NCBI RefSeq assembly: GCF_900163865.1
Contig: NZ_FUKU01000069.1
Location: 1-51,674, forward strand
Length of the DNA stretch: 51,674 nt
DNA from: Sphingobacterium sp. JB170
GTDB lineage: Bacteria; Bacteroidota; Bacteroidia; Sphingobacteriales; Sphingobacteriaceae
Direction: 5' to 3'
The notes beneath the pieces are model-generated. The model was not told where the DNA came from. It did no database searches and worked only from the letters and a program-made list of their open reading frames with translations. The translations under genes and the position numbers were made by a program. This document shows, in pieces, positions 17,221 through 27,417 of the stretch (the stretch's first letter is position 1; every line of letters starts with the position of its first letter).

Positions 17221-19581
17221 TTATTTTAATGGGTTGATTTCAAAGGAATTTTGGTCATTATTTTCGACCTTTTTCTTAATTTTTTTAGTTTTTAAGTCAG
17301 TACTCCCGAAGCTGTAGCTTATACTAAATACAAAAGATCTATAGTTTTGCTGAACAAAAGTATGCGAATCAAATTCAGGTACGGAATAGTCGTTTATACG
17401 CGTATAGTATGTTTTAAAAGGATTGTTCACTGAGGCAAAAATTGACATCTTTTTCTTGAGTAGTTGTTTTGTAAAACTGATCGAATACCCCGTAAAGGAA
17501 TTAGATTTACCTTGAAGGAACACATTAGGCCCGGTATGTCTTATGGATACGTTCGACCTAAAAGAGCTTGAAATGGGGATAGACATATTGAAAGACATAT
17601 TTCTTTCTAAGCCCTCATTTTTCAATTTAACATCTTTATAGAGCCCCTCTAGTTCGACGTAAGATAAGCTACCGTTGAGGCTCATTCGAATGTTTTTGAG
17701 AGTATATCCTAAATTTAGGTTTGCGTCATAGCTGTTCTCTCTACCAATATTAGCGTACGATATATTGATTAAGGAGTCACCCTGAGCGTTGAAAACTTGT
17801 TCTATGGCGTTATTCGTGTAATAATAACCGAAATCGGTTATCACGGATAGCTTATTTATATAACTATAAGAAAGGTTGTAATTGTGTCCTTTCGTTGGGC
17901 TCAGCAATGGGTTACCTACTGATACAAAGTTCGGATTTGATCTATCGCTAAAGGGACTCATCTGTGATATGTTCGGCCTTGTAATACGTTCGTTATACGA
18001 GCCATTAATGCTGTGATGTGCACCTATTTTCCGTTGAATAGCAAGCGAGGGGAGTAAATTAAATTTATGCTCTTGTGTACTGTGATTGTCTGGGAATGTC
18101 ATCAGATCCATTCTCAGACCTCCTTTGTACGACCAGTTTCCTTGTTCGTACCCGATGGTTTGATATAGGTTAAATACGTCGTAATTAAAATTAAATTCAT
18201 CGCTATTCAATGTTCCGTTCGCAACGCCGTACTCGTACTTACTGGTGCTGTTTCGGGACACGAACTTACCGCCAGACTCGAGCAATAAATTTCCAGATTG
18301 ATTTTCATAATCTATCTGAAGCGAATTTTCTGTATATCCGAAGTCATTGTTTTGTTCATTCGCGTCCCAGTTAATTCCCGTGTAATGTAGATTGTCACGT
18401 ACTGCATTTCTTGATGTTAAATACTTGTAGGAGAAGTTTAAATACTCTTTTGCGTTGTTTTTAAAACCTCGTTGATAATTAAAGTCCAGGTCTGTGGTAT
18501 TCCAATAGGGGCTGCCGTTTTGGTGTATGGTATAATCTTCAGGCGTACTAGACTGGTGATTTAGAATTTCGGACGTCATGTCATAATTGTAGCCATTCCA
18601 GCTGCCAGCTAACGACAACATATTTAAGGAATCTATATCAAATAGGACTTCCCCGCGAATTAATCCGGTGTTACCTTCAAATTTTTGCTGTCCCTGTTGT
18701 TCGACTGTTTGGCCGTCATGAAAATAGATATTGTTTGCGGTAGAAGTGGATGGCGTTTTCTGCATAGAGCCTGAGGTCATTAGGCTAAATTGAAGTCTAT
18801 CCTTTTTTGCGTTCGCAGAGAGACTAGCTAGGGGACCAAGAGGATGCATGTACGATGCGCCAACATAAATATCGTATCCGTTGTCCATCTCCTTTTTTGT
18901 CACAATATTGATGAGTCCCGCGATCCCTTCTGCATCATATTTTGCGGGTGGCGATGTTATAACTTCTATGCGTTGGATATCTTTGGAGGGCATCGCTTTT
19001 AAAGCTATGCTTGGGTTTCCCGAAAATAATGCGGAGGGTTTTCCATTGATCAATAATTTGAAATTTGATTTTCCTTTCAGTGCGAGATTGTCTTGTCCGT
19101 CGACGCTTATCAAAGGTACTTTTTGCAACATATTTAAAGCGTTGTAAACGTCTTTATCCGGGTCGCTTTGTACATTATAGGTGATCCGGTCAATTTTTCT
19201 TTCAATCGTTGGGGGTACGCCGGTTATTTCGACCGTCGAAATTGTGTTGGCTTTTGAGTTTAGTAAAATTAGGCCAAGGTCGATGTGATCTGACACGGTG
19301 TCTGAAATGTGGACTCTTTTGGAATGGTAATTTACGTGAGTTATTTCTAGAACTCTCACTTTTTGATCGGTTTCAAGTAGAAAAGTGCCGCTATTCGAAC
19401 TCATCGTTTGTGGGGATTGGTCGATGTGCCGTAAAGTCACGGTAGCGTCTGGAATAAGCTGGTTTGTTAGCGAATCCACGAGTATTCCCTTTACTAGGAT
19501 CGTTCTTTCTTGCGCAGTAGCAAAGGAATAAAAGAAAGAAAAAGAAATTGTAAGTAATACATTAATCTGCGTACGGGTCAT
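17221..19581 (-). CDS. Outer-membrane beta-barrel family protein (TonB-receptor-like)
   Basis: A 786-residue intact protein. A signal peptide ending FATAQE is followed by a carboxypeptidase-regulatory-like domain (ILVKGILVDSLTNQLIPDAT, about 27-110), a plug-like domain (ERKIDRITYNVQ, then INGKPSALFSGNP and IEVITSPPAKYDAEGIAGLINIV, about 125-235) and a long barrel rich in aromatic strand ends. This is the OMP_b-brl_3 layout common in Bacteroidota. It is a clear paralogue of the broken barrel gene at 3150-5534, sharing the RxEVITSxPAKYDxE block. It stands alone, 43 bases past the IS21 remnant. It may import or export peptides or other ligands; the ligand is unknown. Confidence 0.88.
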   Translation of the reverse strand: MTRTQINVLLTISFSFFYSFATAQERTILVKGILVDSLTNQLIPDATVTLRHIDQSPQTMSSNSGTFLLETDQKVRVLEITHVNYHSKRVHISDTVSDHIDLGLILLNSKANTISTVEITGVPPTIERKIDRITYNVQSDPDKDVYNALNMLQKVPLISVDGQDNLALKGKSNFKLLINGKPSALFSGNPSIALKAMPSKDIQRIEVITSPPAKYDAEGIAGLINIVTKKEMDNGYDIYVGASYMHPLGPLASLSANAKKDRLQFSLMTSGSMQKTPSTSTANNIYFHDGQTVEQQGQQKFEGNTGLIRGEVLFDIDSLNMLSLAGSWNGYNYDMTSEILNHQSSTPEDYTIHQNGSPYWNTTDLDFNYQRGFKNNAKEYLNFSYKYLTSRNAVRDNLHYTGINWDANEQNNDFGYTENSLQIDYENQSGNLLLESGGKFVSRNSTSKYEYGVANGTLNSDEFNFNYDVFNLYQTIGYEQGNWSYKGGLRMDLMTFPDNHSTQEHKFNLLPSLAIQRKIGAHHSINGSYNERITRPNISQMSPFSDRSNPNFVSVGNPLLSPTKGHNYNLSYSYINKLSVITDFGYYYTNNAIEQVFNAQGDSLINISYANIGRENSYDANLNLGYTLKNIRMSLNGSLSYVELEGLYKDVKLKNEGLERNMSFNMSIPISSSFRSNVSIRHTGPNVFLQGKSNSFTGYSISFTKQLLKKKMSIFASVNNPFKTYYTRINDYSVPEFDSHTFVQQNYRSFVFSISYSFGSTDLKTKKIKKKVENNDQNSFEINPLK

Positions 19582-20323
19582 ATGAGCTTATAATTAATCG
19601 AGGGTTTAAATTTATGCGATCTGTCACGTCAGGGCGATGATTTCGGCATATTTCTATATCCACCGTCTGAACGGATTTCCATGTTAACTTTGTGCGATGT
19701 CTATCGTCATTAACAATCACTTTTGCGAATGATACCAACGATTGCGATGCGGTTTACATTTTCGAACGATCTACGAATAAATCGACGATTCTTTATCTTA
19801 CCCGGTTTATCAATCAGTTGAATTTTTATTCAGGTAAGAAGTAAATATAGTAATTAATTTTAAACATATAGATTAATATTCGAAATTGTCTAAGGGTCGA
19901 CGTACTATAAATTTACATTGACAATTAACTTCAATGGGTCTGCATTATTCCATTCTGCTTTTTTTTATTTATCCCTGAAGCTGGATTATTGGATCGATCG
20001 GCTTTGAGTATATTTAACGCCAGTTTCCTTACAACCGAAAAATTCTAAAGGACTCTTCGATGACTTGTGGTGTGATAGTTTTGGACGAATCCTACATCCA
20101 GACGCCTGTGTAATTGATTCTCGATCTCCTAATGTGCATAGATTTAATGATGAAAATATGCTGTACCGTTTTGTTTATTATAGGTGTAATATCTATGCTG
20201 CGTATTGTGTTTATAACCTATGATTCGCTCTGAAGGGGGGGGCATGAAAATTGAAGAAAAGCCAAAACGATCTGTAATTGTCTACGAGTATAAAGGTAGG
20301 AGTTACAGGAATAGGAAATTTGC
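19582..20323. other. Intergenic stretch, no recognised gene
   Basis: About 740 bases between the start of the outer-membrane gene and the end of the HTH gene. Only short frames without motifs are present. The promoter of the outer-membrane gene should lie in its left part, but no clear TAnnTTTG match was found. A run of eight G occurs at 20235-20242. Confidence 0.5.
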
Positions 20324-20839
20324 TCATTTTTTTCTGTACACATTTATTTTTTTTCCATTAACAATTTTGGTTTGTGAAATTTCTATCAGATCATTATTTC
20401 GCACCATAGCAGTTGAAATATATGAACTAGAGTAATCCCATTTCAATACCGAAAAATATTCTTTGATCTCATGGACCGTAAGTCCAATTTTAAATTTCTG
20501 CTCTTTCAAAAGATAGTATCGTATGGCGTAACTAATACTAGGCTTCTTTTCTAAAAGTGGACTATAAGCGGTGTGATGTTTATGTTTCGCTAATAGATTA
20601 TGACGAAAGTTGTCTTCAAATTTTATTTTACTATTATTCATTTTACGAATATCAATTTGAAAAAACGAGGCGGACTTATTTATGTCATCGACGGTAAATA
20701 AAGACTGCTGTTCTCTTATTCGCTTAATCGTTCTTACTGACTTTTCCAATAGATTTGCAAATTCAACATCGGTGATTCCTGATTGGTCGATAAGCTTTAA
20801 AATATTTTGTGTAACTGTGAGGCGGTTAAGATTCTTCAT
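20324..20839 (-). CDS. Small HTH-containing protein, probable DNA-binding regulator
   Basis: A 171-residue protein. Residues about 8-60 (TQNILKLIDQSGITDVEFANLLEKSVRTIKRI) form an XRE/lambda-repressor-like helix-turn-helix, with the recognition helix near SVRTIKR. The remainder (SYAIRYYLLKEQKFKIGLTVHEIKEYF, then SSYISTAMVRNNDLIEIS) looks like a second, winged-helix-type fold. No signal peptide. It is divergent from the TlpA-SusC-SusD operon, with about 560 bases between, so it may act on that promoter, but this is inference. Confidence 0.7.
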   Translation of the reverse strand: MKNLNRLTVTQNILKLIDQSGITDVEFANLLEKSVRTIKRIREQQSLFTVDDINKSASFFQIDIRKMNNSKIKFEDNFRHNLLAKHKHHTAYSPLLEKKPSISYAIRYYLLKEQKFKIGLTVHEIKEYFSVLKWDYSSSYISTAMVRNNDLIEISQTKIVNGKKINVYRKK

Positions 20840-20957
20840 GTCACAAAAGTCTTTCAGGTCATGATAACAAAAAGTGACATTTTATTCTTTTTTTGTTATT
20901 TATTATGTACCTTTGATTTTATAATAGTAAATGTGAGTATTTAATAAAGAGTCTTGC

Positions 20958-21116
20958 GGCTACATTTTTCTCAGGCCGTAACGCAGGGCAGTAGTTAAGT
21001 ATCCATATCTATACTTTTATGCTATATTTGCATATAAGATAGATGTGGGGCTACTGTAAAGCCGTGTTACGTAAGGCCTGAGAACTGAAAAGTAGCCACG
21101 GTTTGTAGCCCCACAT
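20958..21116 (+). promoter_or_regulatory. Inverted repeats around the promoter/leader of the TlpA-SusC-SusD operon
   Basis: Two nested inverted repeats were found. (1) GGCTAC (20958-20963), CTCAGGCC (20970-20977) and CGTAAC (20977-20982) are mirrored in order by GTTACG (21066-21071), GGCCTGAG (21075-21082) and GTAGCC (21092-21097), flanking the promoter-like motif. (2) ATGTGGGGCTAC (21043-21054) pairs perfectly with GTAGCCCCACAT (21105-21116), enclosing an inner CCGTG/CACGG stem. GTAGCC occurs twice and GGCTAC twice, so alternative pairings compete, as in switch-like RNA leaders. It matches no riboswitch that I know. Function unproven. Confidence 0.55.
21023..21030 (+). promoter_or_regulatory. 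Bacteroidota-type -7 promoter motif TATATTTG
   Basis: TATATTTG fits the TAnnTTTG -7 consensus, placing a start site near 21037 just before the perfect 12-bp stem of the leader. No good -33 TTG is visible about 20 bases upstream, so the promoter may be weak, regulated or recognised by an alternative sigma factor. It would give a 5' leader of about 365 bases before tlpA. Confidence 0.5.
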
Positions 21117-21403
21117 GTATCATGTGGCCTAATTAGCAGGACTCGTTTTTATCCATAACGAGTTATGAAATATAAAAAACAACTTTACAAGAATCTTATC
21201 TCGGCGCCAGTATAATCTGGCCCCACGTTAATCATTGGATGCGTTGACACGATACCGTTTGAACCGACATATGAATACCAAGAAATAACCCGCATTCCAT
21301 CCCAATTTATTTACTAACAGCGTCGCGGTAACCGACCGAGCTTCGAAGACTGTATCAACAGTTTTCGAATTCAATTTTACCGTGGTCGCGTAACCTTAAA
21401 AGA

Positions 21404-22825
21404 ATGCGAAAATTACGCAGATGGGAGAACTACGCACTTTTGCGAGGCTTTATTCCCCAAATAATTAATACCATTTTTAAATCAAAATATAACCAAAGCA
21501 GAACGCTTTTCAGCTTGATTTTATCTTTTTCGTTATTGTTTAGTAATCTAGTGTTTGCTCAGGAGCCCCGTCAGGACAGCGGGGCCGATGGGCCGACGAC
21601 GATTAGTCCTGTGCAAACAGGAAGTTATTTACCTGAACGCCTCTGGAACCTTCCGCTACAGATTGTAAACCGTCAGGAAGGAAAAGAGCATATTATGCTG
21701 GGTGACTACAAGGATAATAAACTGATTATCCTGGATTTCTGGGCGACCTGGTGTGGGCCGTGCCTATCTTCCCTTAATGAGGTAAATAGCTTTTATAAAC
21801 GCCTGCCTGATGATGTTCTATTTTTGCCGGTAACTTACGAAAGTAAAGAGAAGGTACAACAGCTCTTAAATGAGAAGAACTGGATTATGCCTTCTGTGTA
21901 CGGAGATACAATATTAAAGAAATATTTCCCTCATCAGAGCATGCCTTTTGTGGTTTGGATAAAAGACGGTAAGGTGATGAGCAGTACGGGGGGGCAATAT
22001 TCAAAACTTGCCACAATAGAAGCATTGCTAAAAGATGAAGAGGTAGCCATGCTGCAGGACGCAAATGTGGAGTTTAATACCTATGACCCGGTAGATACGA
22101 ACAATTTTTTGTACCGCTTTGAAATCGGGTCGAGGCAGAAGTCAAATATTGGCGGTACTATCTGGCAGCCTGCCGGCATTAGCAGCTATAACTTGTCCTT
22201 TGTGAATATGCTAGGTCAGGTGTATATGGAACGTATACCGGAATATGATCTGCCGTATCGGCTAAGATGGGAAGTAGCGGACAGCGTGCGCATAGAACTT
22301 GAGCGCCACGGCCAGTTTACAGGAAAGTATGAGGAAGATGTAGCATGGCAAGAGTGGTTAGGGCGGAACACATTCTGTTTTAAGCTCGAGACTACACTGC
22401 CAAACGTGAAAATATCGCGGCCTGCAATTCGTCTGGCATTGGGGGAGGAGCTGCGGCTATTTTTTGAGCGCAGCCGAGGGGTTACATTTGGTCTAGTGAA
22501 AAGAAAAGCTAGCGCATATGTTATACGGCCCGCCGCCGATTACCGGATATGTCAGGCACAGCTTACTAGTGGTAGTGTTACCACTGGCTTCCGGTGGATG
22601 TCTCTTACAGCATTTCTATCCACCTGGCGACCAAAGCTGTCACGCGCCGATCTGCCACTTCTAACGAAATTTTCAACTGGAAACGCGAAAATGTGGCTGC
22701 CAGATCTAAAAGACGCCAGCGAAGCGGAAATCATTAAGAAGTTAAGGATGGTTGGCGTCGTGGTAGAAAATAAACAGACAGAAATAGAGATGCTAATTAT
22801 TAAACCAAAAAATGCGAATTTATGA
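21404..22825 (+). CDS. TlpA-family thioredoxin with C-terminal DUF3738-like domain
   Basis: A 473-residue exported protein. After a long charged n-region, a hydrophobic signal segment (LFSLILSFSLLFSNLVFAQ, about 35-53) targets it to the periplasm. Residues about 75-210 are a TlpA/AhpC-TSA thioredoxin domain with active site WCGPC (Cys117, Cys120) and a cis-Pro region at SMPFVVW. Residues about 235-470 look like the TIGR03435/DUF3738 domain, ending with VVVENKQTEIEMLIIKP. ATG at 21404 is the only start before the signal segment. The stop overlaps susC as ATGA. It probably handles disulfides of a substrate or receptor in this operon. Confidence 0.82.
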   Translation: MRKLRRWENYALLRGFIPQIINTIFKSKYNQSRTLFSLILSFSLLFSNLVFAQEPRQDSGADGPTTISPVQTGSYLPERLWNLPLQIVNRQEGKEHIMLGDYKDNKLIILDFWATWCGPCLSSLNEVNSFYKRLPDDVLFLPVTYESKEKVQQLLNEKNWIMPSVYGDTILKKYFPHQSMPFVVWIKDGKVMSSTGGQYSKLATIEALLKDEEVAMLQDANVEFNTYDPVDTNNFLYRFEIGSRQKSNIGGTIWQPAGISSYNLSFVNMLGQVYMERIPEYDLPYRLRWEVADSVRIELERHGQFTGKYEEDVAWQEWLGRNTFCFKLETTLPNVKISRPAIRLALGEELRLFFERSRGVTFGLVKRKASAYVIRPAADYRICQAQLTSGSVTTGFRWMSLTAFLSTWRPKLSRADLPLLTKFSTGNAKMWLPDLKDASEAEIIKKLRMVGVVVENKQTEIEMLIIKPKNANL

Positions 22826-25800
22826 AAAATGTATTATCGGGAATACTGTTTCTACTCTGCCTATGCTGCCAGAGAAATAATGTGCTAGCTCAGCAGCGCT
22901 ACATGGCACGAGTAGTGGACAGCCAAACACGCTTCGCGATAATAGGGGCTACTGTTCGCGACAGTATGGGGGCTTTCCTATCTGCAAGTAATGAACAGGG
23001 GGAGTTCATGCTCCAAGAGATGACAAAAGGGCAAATCGTAAAGATCAGCGCAATGGGGTACCAGGAACAGCAGTCGAGGATAACGACCAGTGACACATTA
23101 TTCCTTCTTATCCCAGATTCGCACATATTGGAGGCTGTCGAGGTTAGCACGGGCTACCAGAAAATTTCTAAAGAGAGATCCGCAGGCTCATTTTCCTACA
23201 TTGATCAGTCGCTTATTGAACGTTCAGTGAGCGCGGATATCATTTCGCGCCTAGAGGATGTGACACCTGGCCTTCAGTTTGACAAGCGTAGCAGTAACCC
23301 TTCAAATGGAAATAGTGGAACCTCGCTGCGGGTACGCGGGATAAACACAATCAACAGTTCTTCGAGTCCTTTGATTGTTCTGGATAATTTCCCCTATGAA
23401 GGTGATATTGAATCCATCAATCCCAACGATATTAAAAGTGTGACCGTACTTCGGGATGCCTCAGCAGCATCTATATGGGGTGCAAGGGCGGCAAATGGCG
23501 TGATTGTCATAACTACAAAGTCAGGTGCAGCTAGTGGGGATATGAAGATAAACTATAGCGGGAGCACCGAATGGACGGAGAGACCTGATCAGTATTATAG
23601 TCGGGACTTCATCAGTTCGGCAGACTACATTGAGCTAGAGCGATGGTTGTTCGGCCAAGGCTATTTTGACGCGCAAGAAAACTCTTCGGCCCAGCCTGTG
23701 CTTTCCCCCGCAGTGGAGCTACTAATAAAAATGCGCGACAACTCCAGTCTTGAGCAGCAGGTCGACGATGAACTGAAACGCATGTCAGGGCTCGATGTCA
23801 GAAGGGGTATTGACCGTTATCTTACGCGTACTGGTTCGGCGCAACAGCATCACGTGTCGATATCTGGCAGTCCCGCCAGAGCCGATTACTACGTTTCTGT
23901 GGGTTACAATAACGATCTCAATAATCAGGTATCCCAAAGTTCAGGGCGATTCACACTGACAACGCGTAATACCTTCCATGTGCTTCCGTGGCTCCGGTTG
24001 AAATCGGACATCAACTGGATGCGCGGAGAAGAAAAGGATAAAGGTCTTTTTTCAGGAATATCCAGTTATCCATATAATGAATTGATGGGTCAGGACGGTC
24101 GTGCCGGTTCGATATATACTGGCTATCGGCAGAACTTTAAAGAGGAATCTATGGCGCAGAGCGGAGTGGACTGGCTTTACAGGCCATTGGAGGAAATGGA
24201 CAGGTACAGCTCTAACGGTGTTACCAACAGGTTGATACTCAATTCCGGACTGGAGGTAGATATCCTCGACGGTTTGTCTCTGCAAGGGATGTACCGATAC
24301 CAGACCCGACGCGGAGAAACGACGATGGAATATTTTTCAGATTCTTACTACGTTCGAAATTTGGTAAACAGATACATGCAGAGTGATGGTGTTAGTAAAT
24401 TTCCGGACAACGGCATATTGCGGCTGGACGGTACGGATGAAAAAGGGTATGACATTAGGGCGCAGCTAAACTACCGTAAATCGGTTGGGGAGCTGCTGGA
24501 TGTTGATGCTTTGGCAGGATATGAAAGGCGGGAGTTGATACAGGAAGGTTCTATTGCACAGTATTTTGATTACGATAGGAATCTACTGACAAATAACAAC
24601 CAACTGGATTATGTGACGCGTTTTCCGGTTAAGCCCAGCGGAACAGCACGACTGCCAACACCATTAGCGTCTCTAACGCGGCTGATAGACCGCAATGTTT
24701 CCTATTATGGGAATATTGGTCTTTCCTTTTCCTCTAGATATACGCTGACCGGTAGCTTGAGGTGGGACGCGTCCAATCTTTTCGGAGTAAAGGCAAACCA
24801 AAAGGGTACCCCACTGTGGTCAGTGGGAACAGCGGTGTTTTTAAGTTCGATGAAAGCGTTCCAAAGGCCGTGGCTCGATATGCTGAAATTGAGGTTGACA
24901 TATGGCTACAACGGGAATGTGAACACAGGAGCCAGCGCAGTAATGACGGCATATTATTCTACGAACTACAGCACAGGGTTGCGGTATGCAGAAATTAGAA
25001 ATCCGGGTAATCCGCAGCTCCGGTGGGAGCGTGTAGGCGTGTGGAACCTGGGCGTCGATTTTTCATTATTTGACAACCGTCTTCAGGGTAGTGTCGATGT
25101 ATACCGTAAAAGAGCAACAGATTTGCTGGGCCAGCTTGAAACCGATCCCACCAATGGTTTTGTTGTCATTGATCAGAAGAAGAATTTAGTCAACTATGGC
25201 GCGATGGATACGCGTGGCCTTGATCTGCAGCTGTCGATTACTCCTCTGCGGCGGTCGTTTGAATGGCGCATCGACAAAATAATAGGATCCACGGGAAACA
25301 AAGTTACTCGCTATGAGTTTGATGCTCTGAGCGGCGAGACTTTAAGGACCCGGGTGGGAAATGCATATTCCGGAGCGATCGTCAAAGAGGGAGTGTCATT
25401 GGATGCTCTTTACACGTTGCCTTGGCACGGGCTAGACGAAGCAACCGGCAACCCGTTGGTTATGTTGAATGAACAGAAGAGTCAAGATTATACAGCTTAT
25501 ATAGCGCAGCTTTCAGTAGAGCAATTGCAGCACCAGAAGATCCAAGTCCCTCGATATTACGGATCATTACGCAATACATTTTCGTGGAAAAATTTTAACG
25601 CAAGTTTTAATATTGTCTGGAAAGCAGGTTATTATTTCATGCGCAGTACTGTTAACTATAATACCTTGTACAGTATGAATAAGATGAACAAAGATTATGA
25701 GAATCGGTGGCAGCGGCCTGGTGATGAGGAACGCACCGATGTACCTTCCCGAGCGCTGATCACCCAAACAAACTTGGGAGGACGCGATTTTGTCTACGCC

Positions 25801-26037
25801 TCTTCGGCAGCAGTAATGGAGAACGGTGCACACATCCGACTGCGAGATGTACGGCTAGCTTATCAGTTGCCACAGAACCACAGTTTTGGGAAAGGGGTAA
25901 GAGCTACCGTATTTATCTATGGAAATAACTTGGGTATTCTGTGGAGGGCAAACAAACACGGGATTGATCCGGATCTTTCACAAGCAACTTTGCTGCCAGG
26001 CCGTTCGTGGAGTGCCGGCCTTCGGATTGATTACTAA
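22822..26037 (+). CDS. SusC/RagA-family TonB-linked outer-membrane protein
   Basis: A 1071-residue protein. Signal peptide (MKNVLSGILFLLCLCC, cut after NVLAQ), a carboxypeptidase-regulatory-like domain (about 27-105), the plug with the SusC signature (LRVRGINTINSSSSPLIVLDN, then IESINPNDIKSVTVLRDASA and SIWGARAANGVIVITTK, about 165-235), and a large beta-barrel ending in Tyr at the C-terminus. It forms the outer-membrane transporter gated by TonB, with SusD as lid. It starts inside the tlpA stop codon and is followed 15 bases later by susD. The ligand cannot be told from sequence; there are no nearby glycan-degrading enzymes, which argues against a classical polysaccharide locus. Confidence 0.95.
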   Translation: MKNVLSGILFLLCLCCQRNNVLAQQRYMARVVDSQTRFAIIGATVRDSMGAFLSASNEQGEFMLQEMTKGQIVKISAMGYQEQQSRITTSDTLFLLIPDSHILEAVEVSTGYQKISKERSAGSFSYIDQSLIERSVSADIISRLEDVTPGLQFDKRSSNPSNGNSGTSLRVRGINTINSSSSPLIVLDNFPYEGDIESINPNDIKSVTVLRDASAASIWGARAANGVIVITTKSGAASGDMKINYSGSTEWTERPDQYYSRDFISSADYIELERWLFGQGYFDAQENSSAQPVLSPAVELLIKMRDNSSLEQQVDDELKRMSGLDVRRGIDRYLTRTGSAQQHHVSISGSPARADYYVSVGYNNDLNNQVSQSSGRFTLTTRNTFHVLPWLRLKSDINWMRGEEKDKGLFSGISSYPYNELMGQDGRAGSIYTGYRQNFKEESMAQSGVDWLYRPLEEMDRYSSNGVTNRLILNSGLEVDILDGLSLQGMYRYQTRRGETTMEYFSDSYYVRNLVNRYMQSDGVSKFPDNGILRLDGTDEKGYDIRAQLNYRKSVGELLDVDALAGYERRELIQEGSIAQYFDYDRNLLTNNNQLDYVTRFPVKPSGTARLPTPLASLTRLIDRNVSYYGNIGLSFSSRYTLTGSLRWDASNLFGVKANQKGTPLWSVGTAVFLSSMKAFQRPWLDMLKLRLTYGYNGNVNTGASAVMTAYYSTNYSTGLRYAEIRNPGNPQLRWERVGVWNLGVDFSLFDNRLQGSVDVYRKRATDLLGQLETDPTNGFVVIDQKKNLVNYGAMDTRGLDLQLSITPLRRSFEWRIDKIIGSTGNKVTRYEFDALSGETLRTRVGNAYSGAIVKEGVSLDALYTLPWHGLDEATGNPLVMLNEQKSQDYTAYIAQLSVEQLQHQKIQVPRYYGSLRNTFSWKNFNASFNIVWKAGYYFMRSTVNYNTLYSMNKMNKDYENRWQRPGDEERTDVPSRALITQTNLGGRDFVYASSAAVMENGAHIRLRDVRLAYQLPQNHSFGKGVRATVFIYGNNLGILWRANKHGIDPDLSQATLLPGRSWSAGLRIDY

Positions 26038-26052
26038 CAAAAAATAGAAACG

Positions 26053-27417
26053 ATGAAAGCAAGAATATTAAAATACGCGATGTGCCTGGTTGGCCTGTCG
26101 TTCGGATGTAGCGAGCAGTGGCTGGACGTAAAAAAAGATCAGAAATTGATCGTGCCTTCAACCATTGAGGATTTTCAGGCGCTACTGGACAATACGACGA
26201 TCTTTAATATGAGTGATGGTTACTTGGGAGAAGTATCTAGCGATGATTATTTCTGTCAAGACGACCAATTGGAGTCAGCGACCGAAAGTCAGCGACGTGG
26301 GTATGTCTGGGATAAAGAATTGGTAGAAACATATTCCAATACGAACTTTAATGACTGGGCTAATAATTATCAGAAGATTTTCTATGCGAATGTGGTGCTG
26401 GAAGGTTTGAACAAAATGGAGGCAAAGAAAGACGTAGCGGCCTGGAGATCATGTTATGGGCAGGCGCTTTTTTGGCGCTCGTGGGGCATGTTTCAACTTT
26501 CACAGCTTTTCTGTATCCCGTATGCCCCCTCCGGGAATTCAGGAGTATTGGGTTTGCCTCTTCCTTTGGAGGCGGACATAAATATGCTGCATGAAAGAAT
26601 GGGATTAGATGAGACATATCATCAGATAAAAGACGACCTTACCTCCTCGATTGACTTTTTGCCCCCGACGTCTAACGTGAAGACTCGACCCTCGGCCCTT
26701 GCGTCCTTTATTTTGCTTTCAAGACTCTGTCTTATAACCTCGGAATATGCCCAGGCATTAATTTATGCAGAGTCGGGATTGAACATAAACGACAGATTGT
26801 TAAATTATGCCGATCTATCATCGGATGAAGCTTATCCATTTGTAACAGAAAATTTGGAGGTTGTACTTCATACAACAATGAGCTACCTTCCTAATGGTGT
26901 ACTTGCTGAGGGTCGCTTACGGGTCGATACCGTACTATATAAAATGTATAATGAAGCAGACTTGAGAAAAGACCGGTTTTTTAAACAGATCGATGATTAT
27001 CATACTTTTAAAGGGATGTATACAGGGACGCTTCAGTTTTTTGCGGGTCTTGGAATGGACGAACTCTATCTTAATTTCTTTGAAGCAGCGCTTAGAGTCG
27101 GTAAGCGTGATATAATCAAAAAATCTCTAGATTATTGGCTATCTAGCAGGTACGTGGAAGGATATGATCTTATTTGGGACAACGATGGCGATATTCTTGA
27201 TTTTATTATGAAAGAGAGGAGGAAGCAGTTAGTATTCCGAGGAATAAGGTGGTTTGATATCCGCCGGTTAAACCAAAATGAGGGGAGCGAAATTATACTA
27301 CAAAGAAAGATCAAGGGTGACCTCATCACACTCGCCGCAAATGATCCTAGGTATGTTTTTCAGATTCCGACGAATGTTCTTTCTCTTAACGCAAAACTGA
27401 TTCAGAACGAAAGATAA
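26053..27417 (+). CDS. SusD/RagB-family surface lipoprotein
   Basis: A 454-residue protein. The signal peptide MKARILKYAMCLVGLSFG is followed by a lipobox Cys in SFGCSEQWLDVKKDQK, the common SusD N-terminus. Helical TPR-like repeats follow (YANVVLEGLNKMEAKKDV, then LFWRSWGMFQLSQLFCIPYAP), and the C-terminal RKQLVFRGIRWFDIRRLNQ is the typical SusD_RagB signature. It is the surface lid and ligand-binding partner of the upstream SusC. It is a short family member compared with the usual 500-600 residues. Confidence 0.93.
   Translation: MKARILKYAMCLVGLSFGCSEQWLDVKKDQKLIVPSTIEDFQALLDNTTIFNMSDGYLGEVSSDDYFCQDDQLESATESQRRGYVWDKELVETYSNTNFNDWANNYQKIFYANVVLEGLNKMEAKKDVAAWRSCYGQALFWRSWGMFQLSQLFCIPYAPSGNSGVLGLPLPLEADINMLHERMGLDETYHQIKDDLTSSIDFLPPTSNVKTRPSALASFILLSRLCLITSEYAQALIYAESGLNINDRLLNYADLSSDEAYPFVTENLEVVLHTTMSYLPNGVLAEGRLRVDTVLYKMYNEADLRKDRFFKQIDDYHTFKGMYTGTLQFFAGLGMDELYLNFFEAALRVGKRDIIKKSLDYWLSSRYVEGYDLIWDNDGDILDFIMKERRKQLVFRGIRWFDIRRLNQNEGSEIILQRKIKGDLITLAANDPRYVFQIPTNVLSLNAKLIQNER

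Noticed and set aside
21075..21097. CTGAGA resembling the TPP-riboswitch core in the SusC-operon leader
   Set aside because: The other conserved parts of the TPP aptamer (ACCC...CCTGAT region) are missing, and the word is explained by the inverted repeat.
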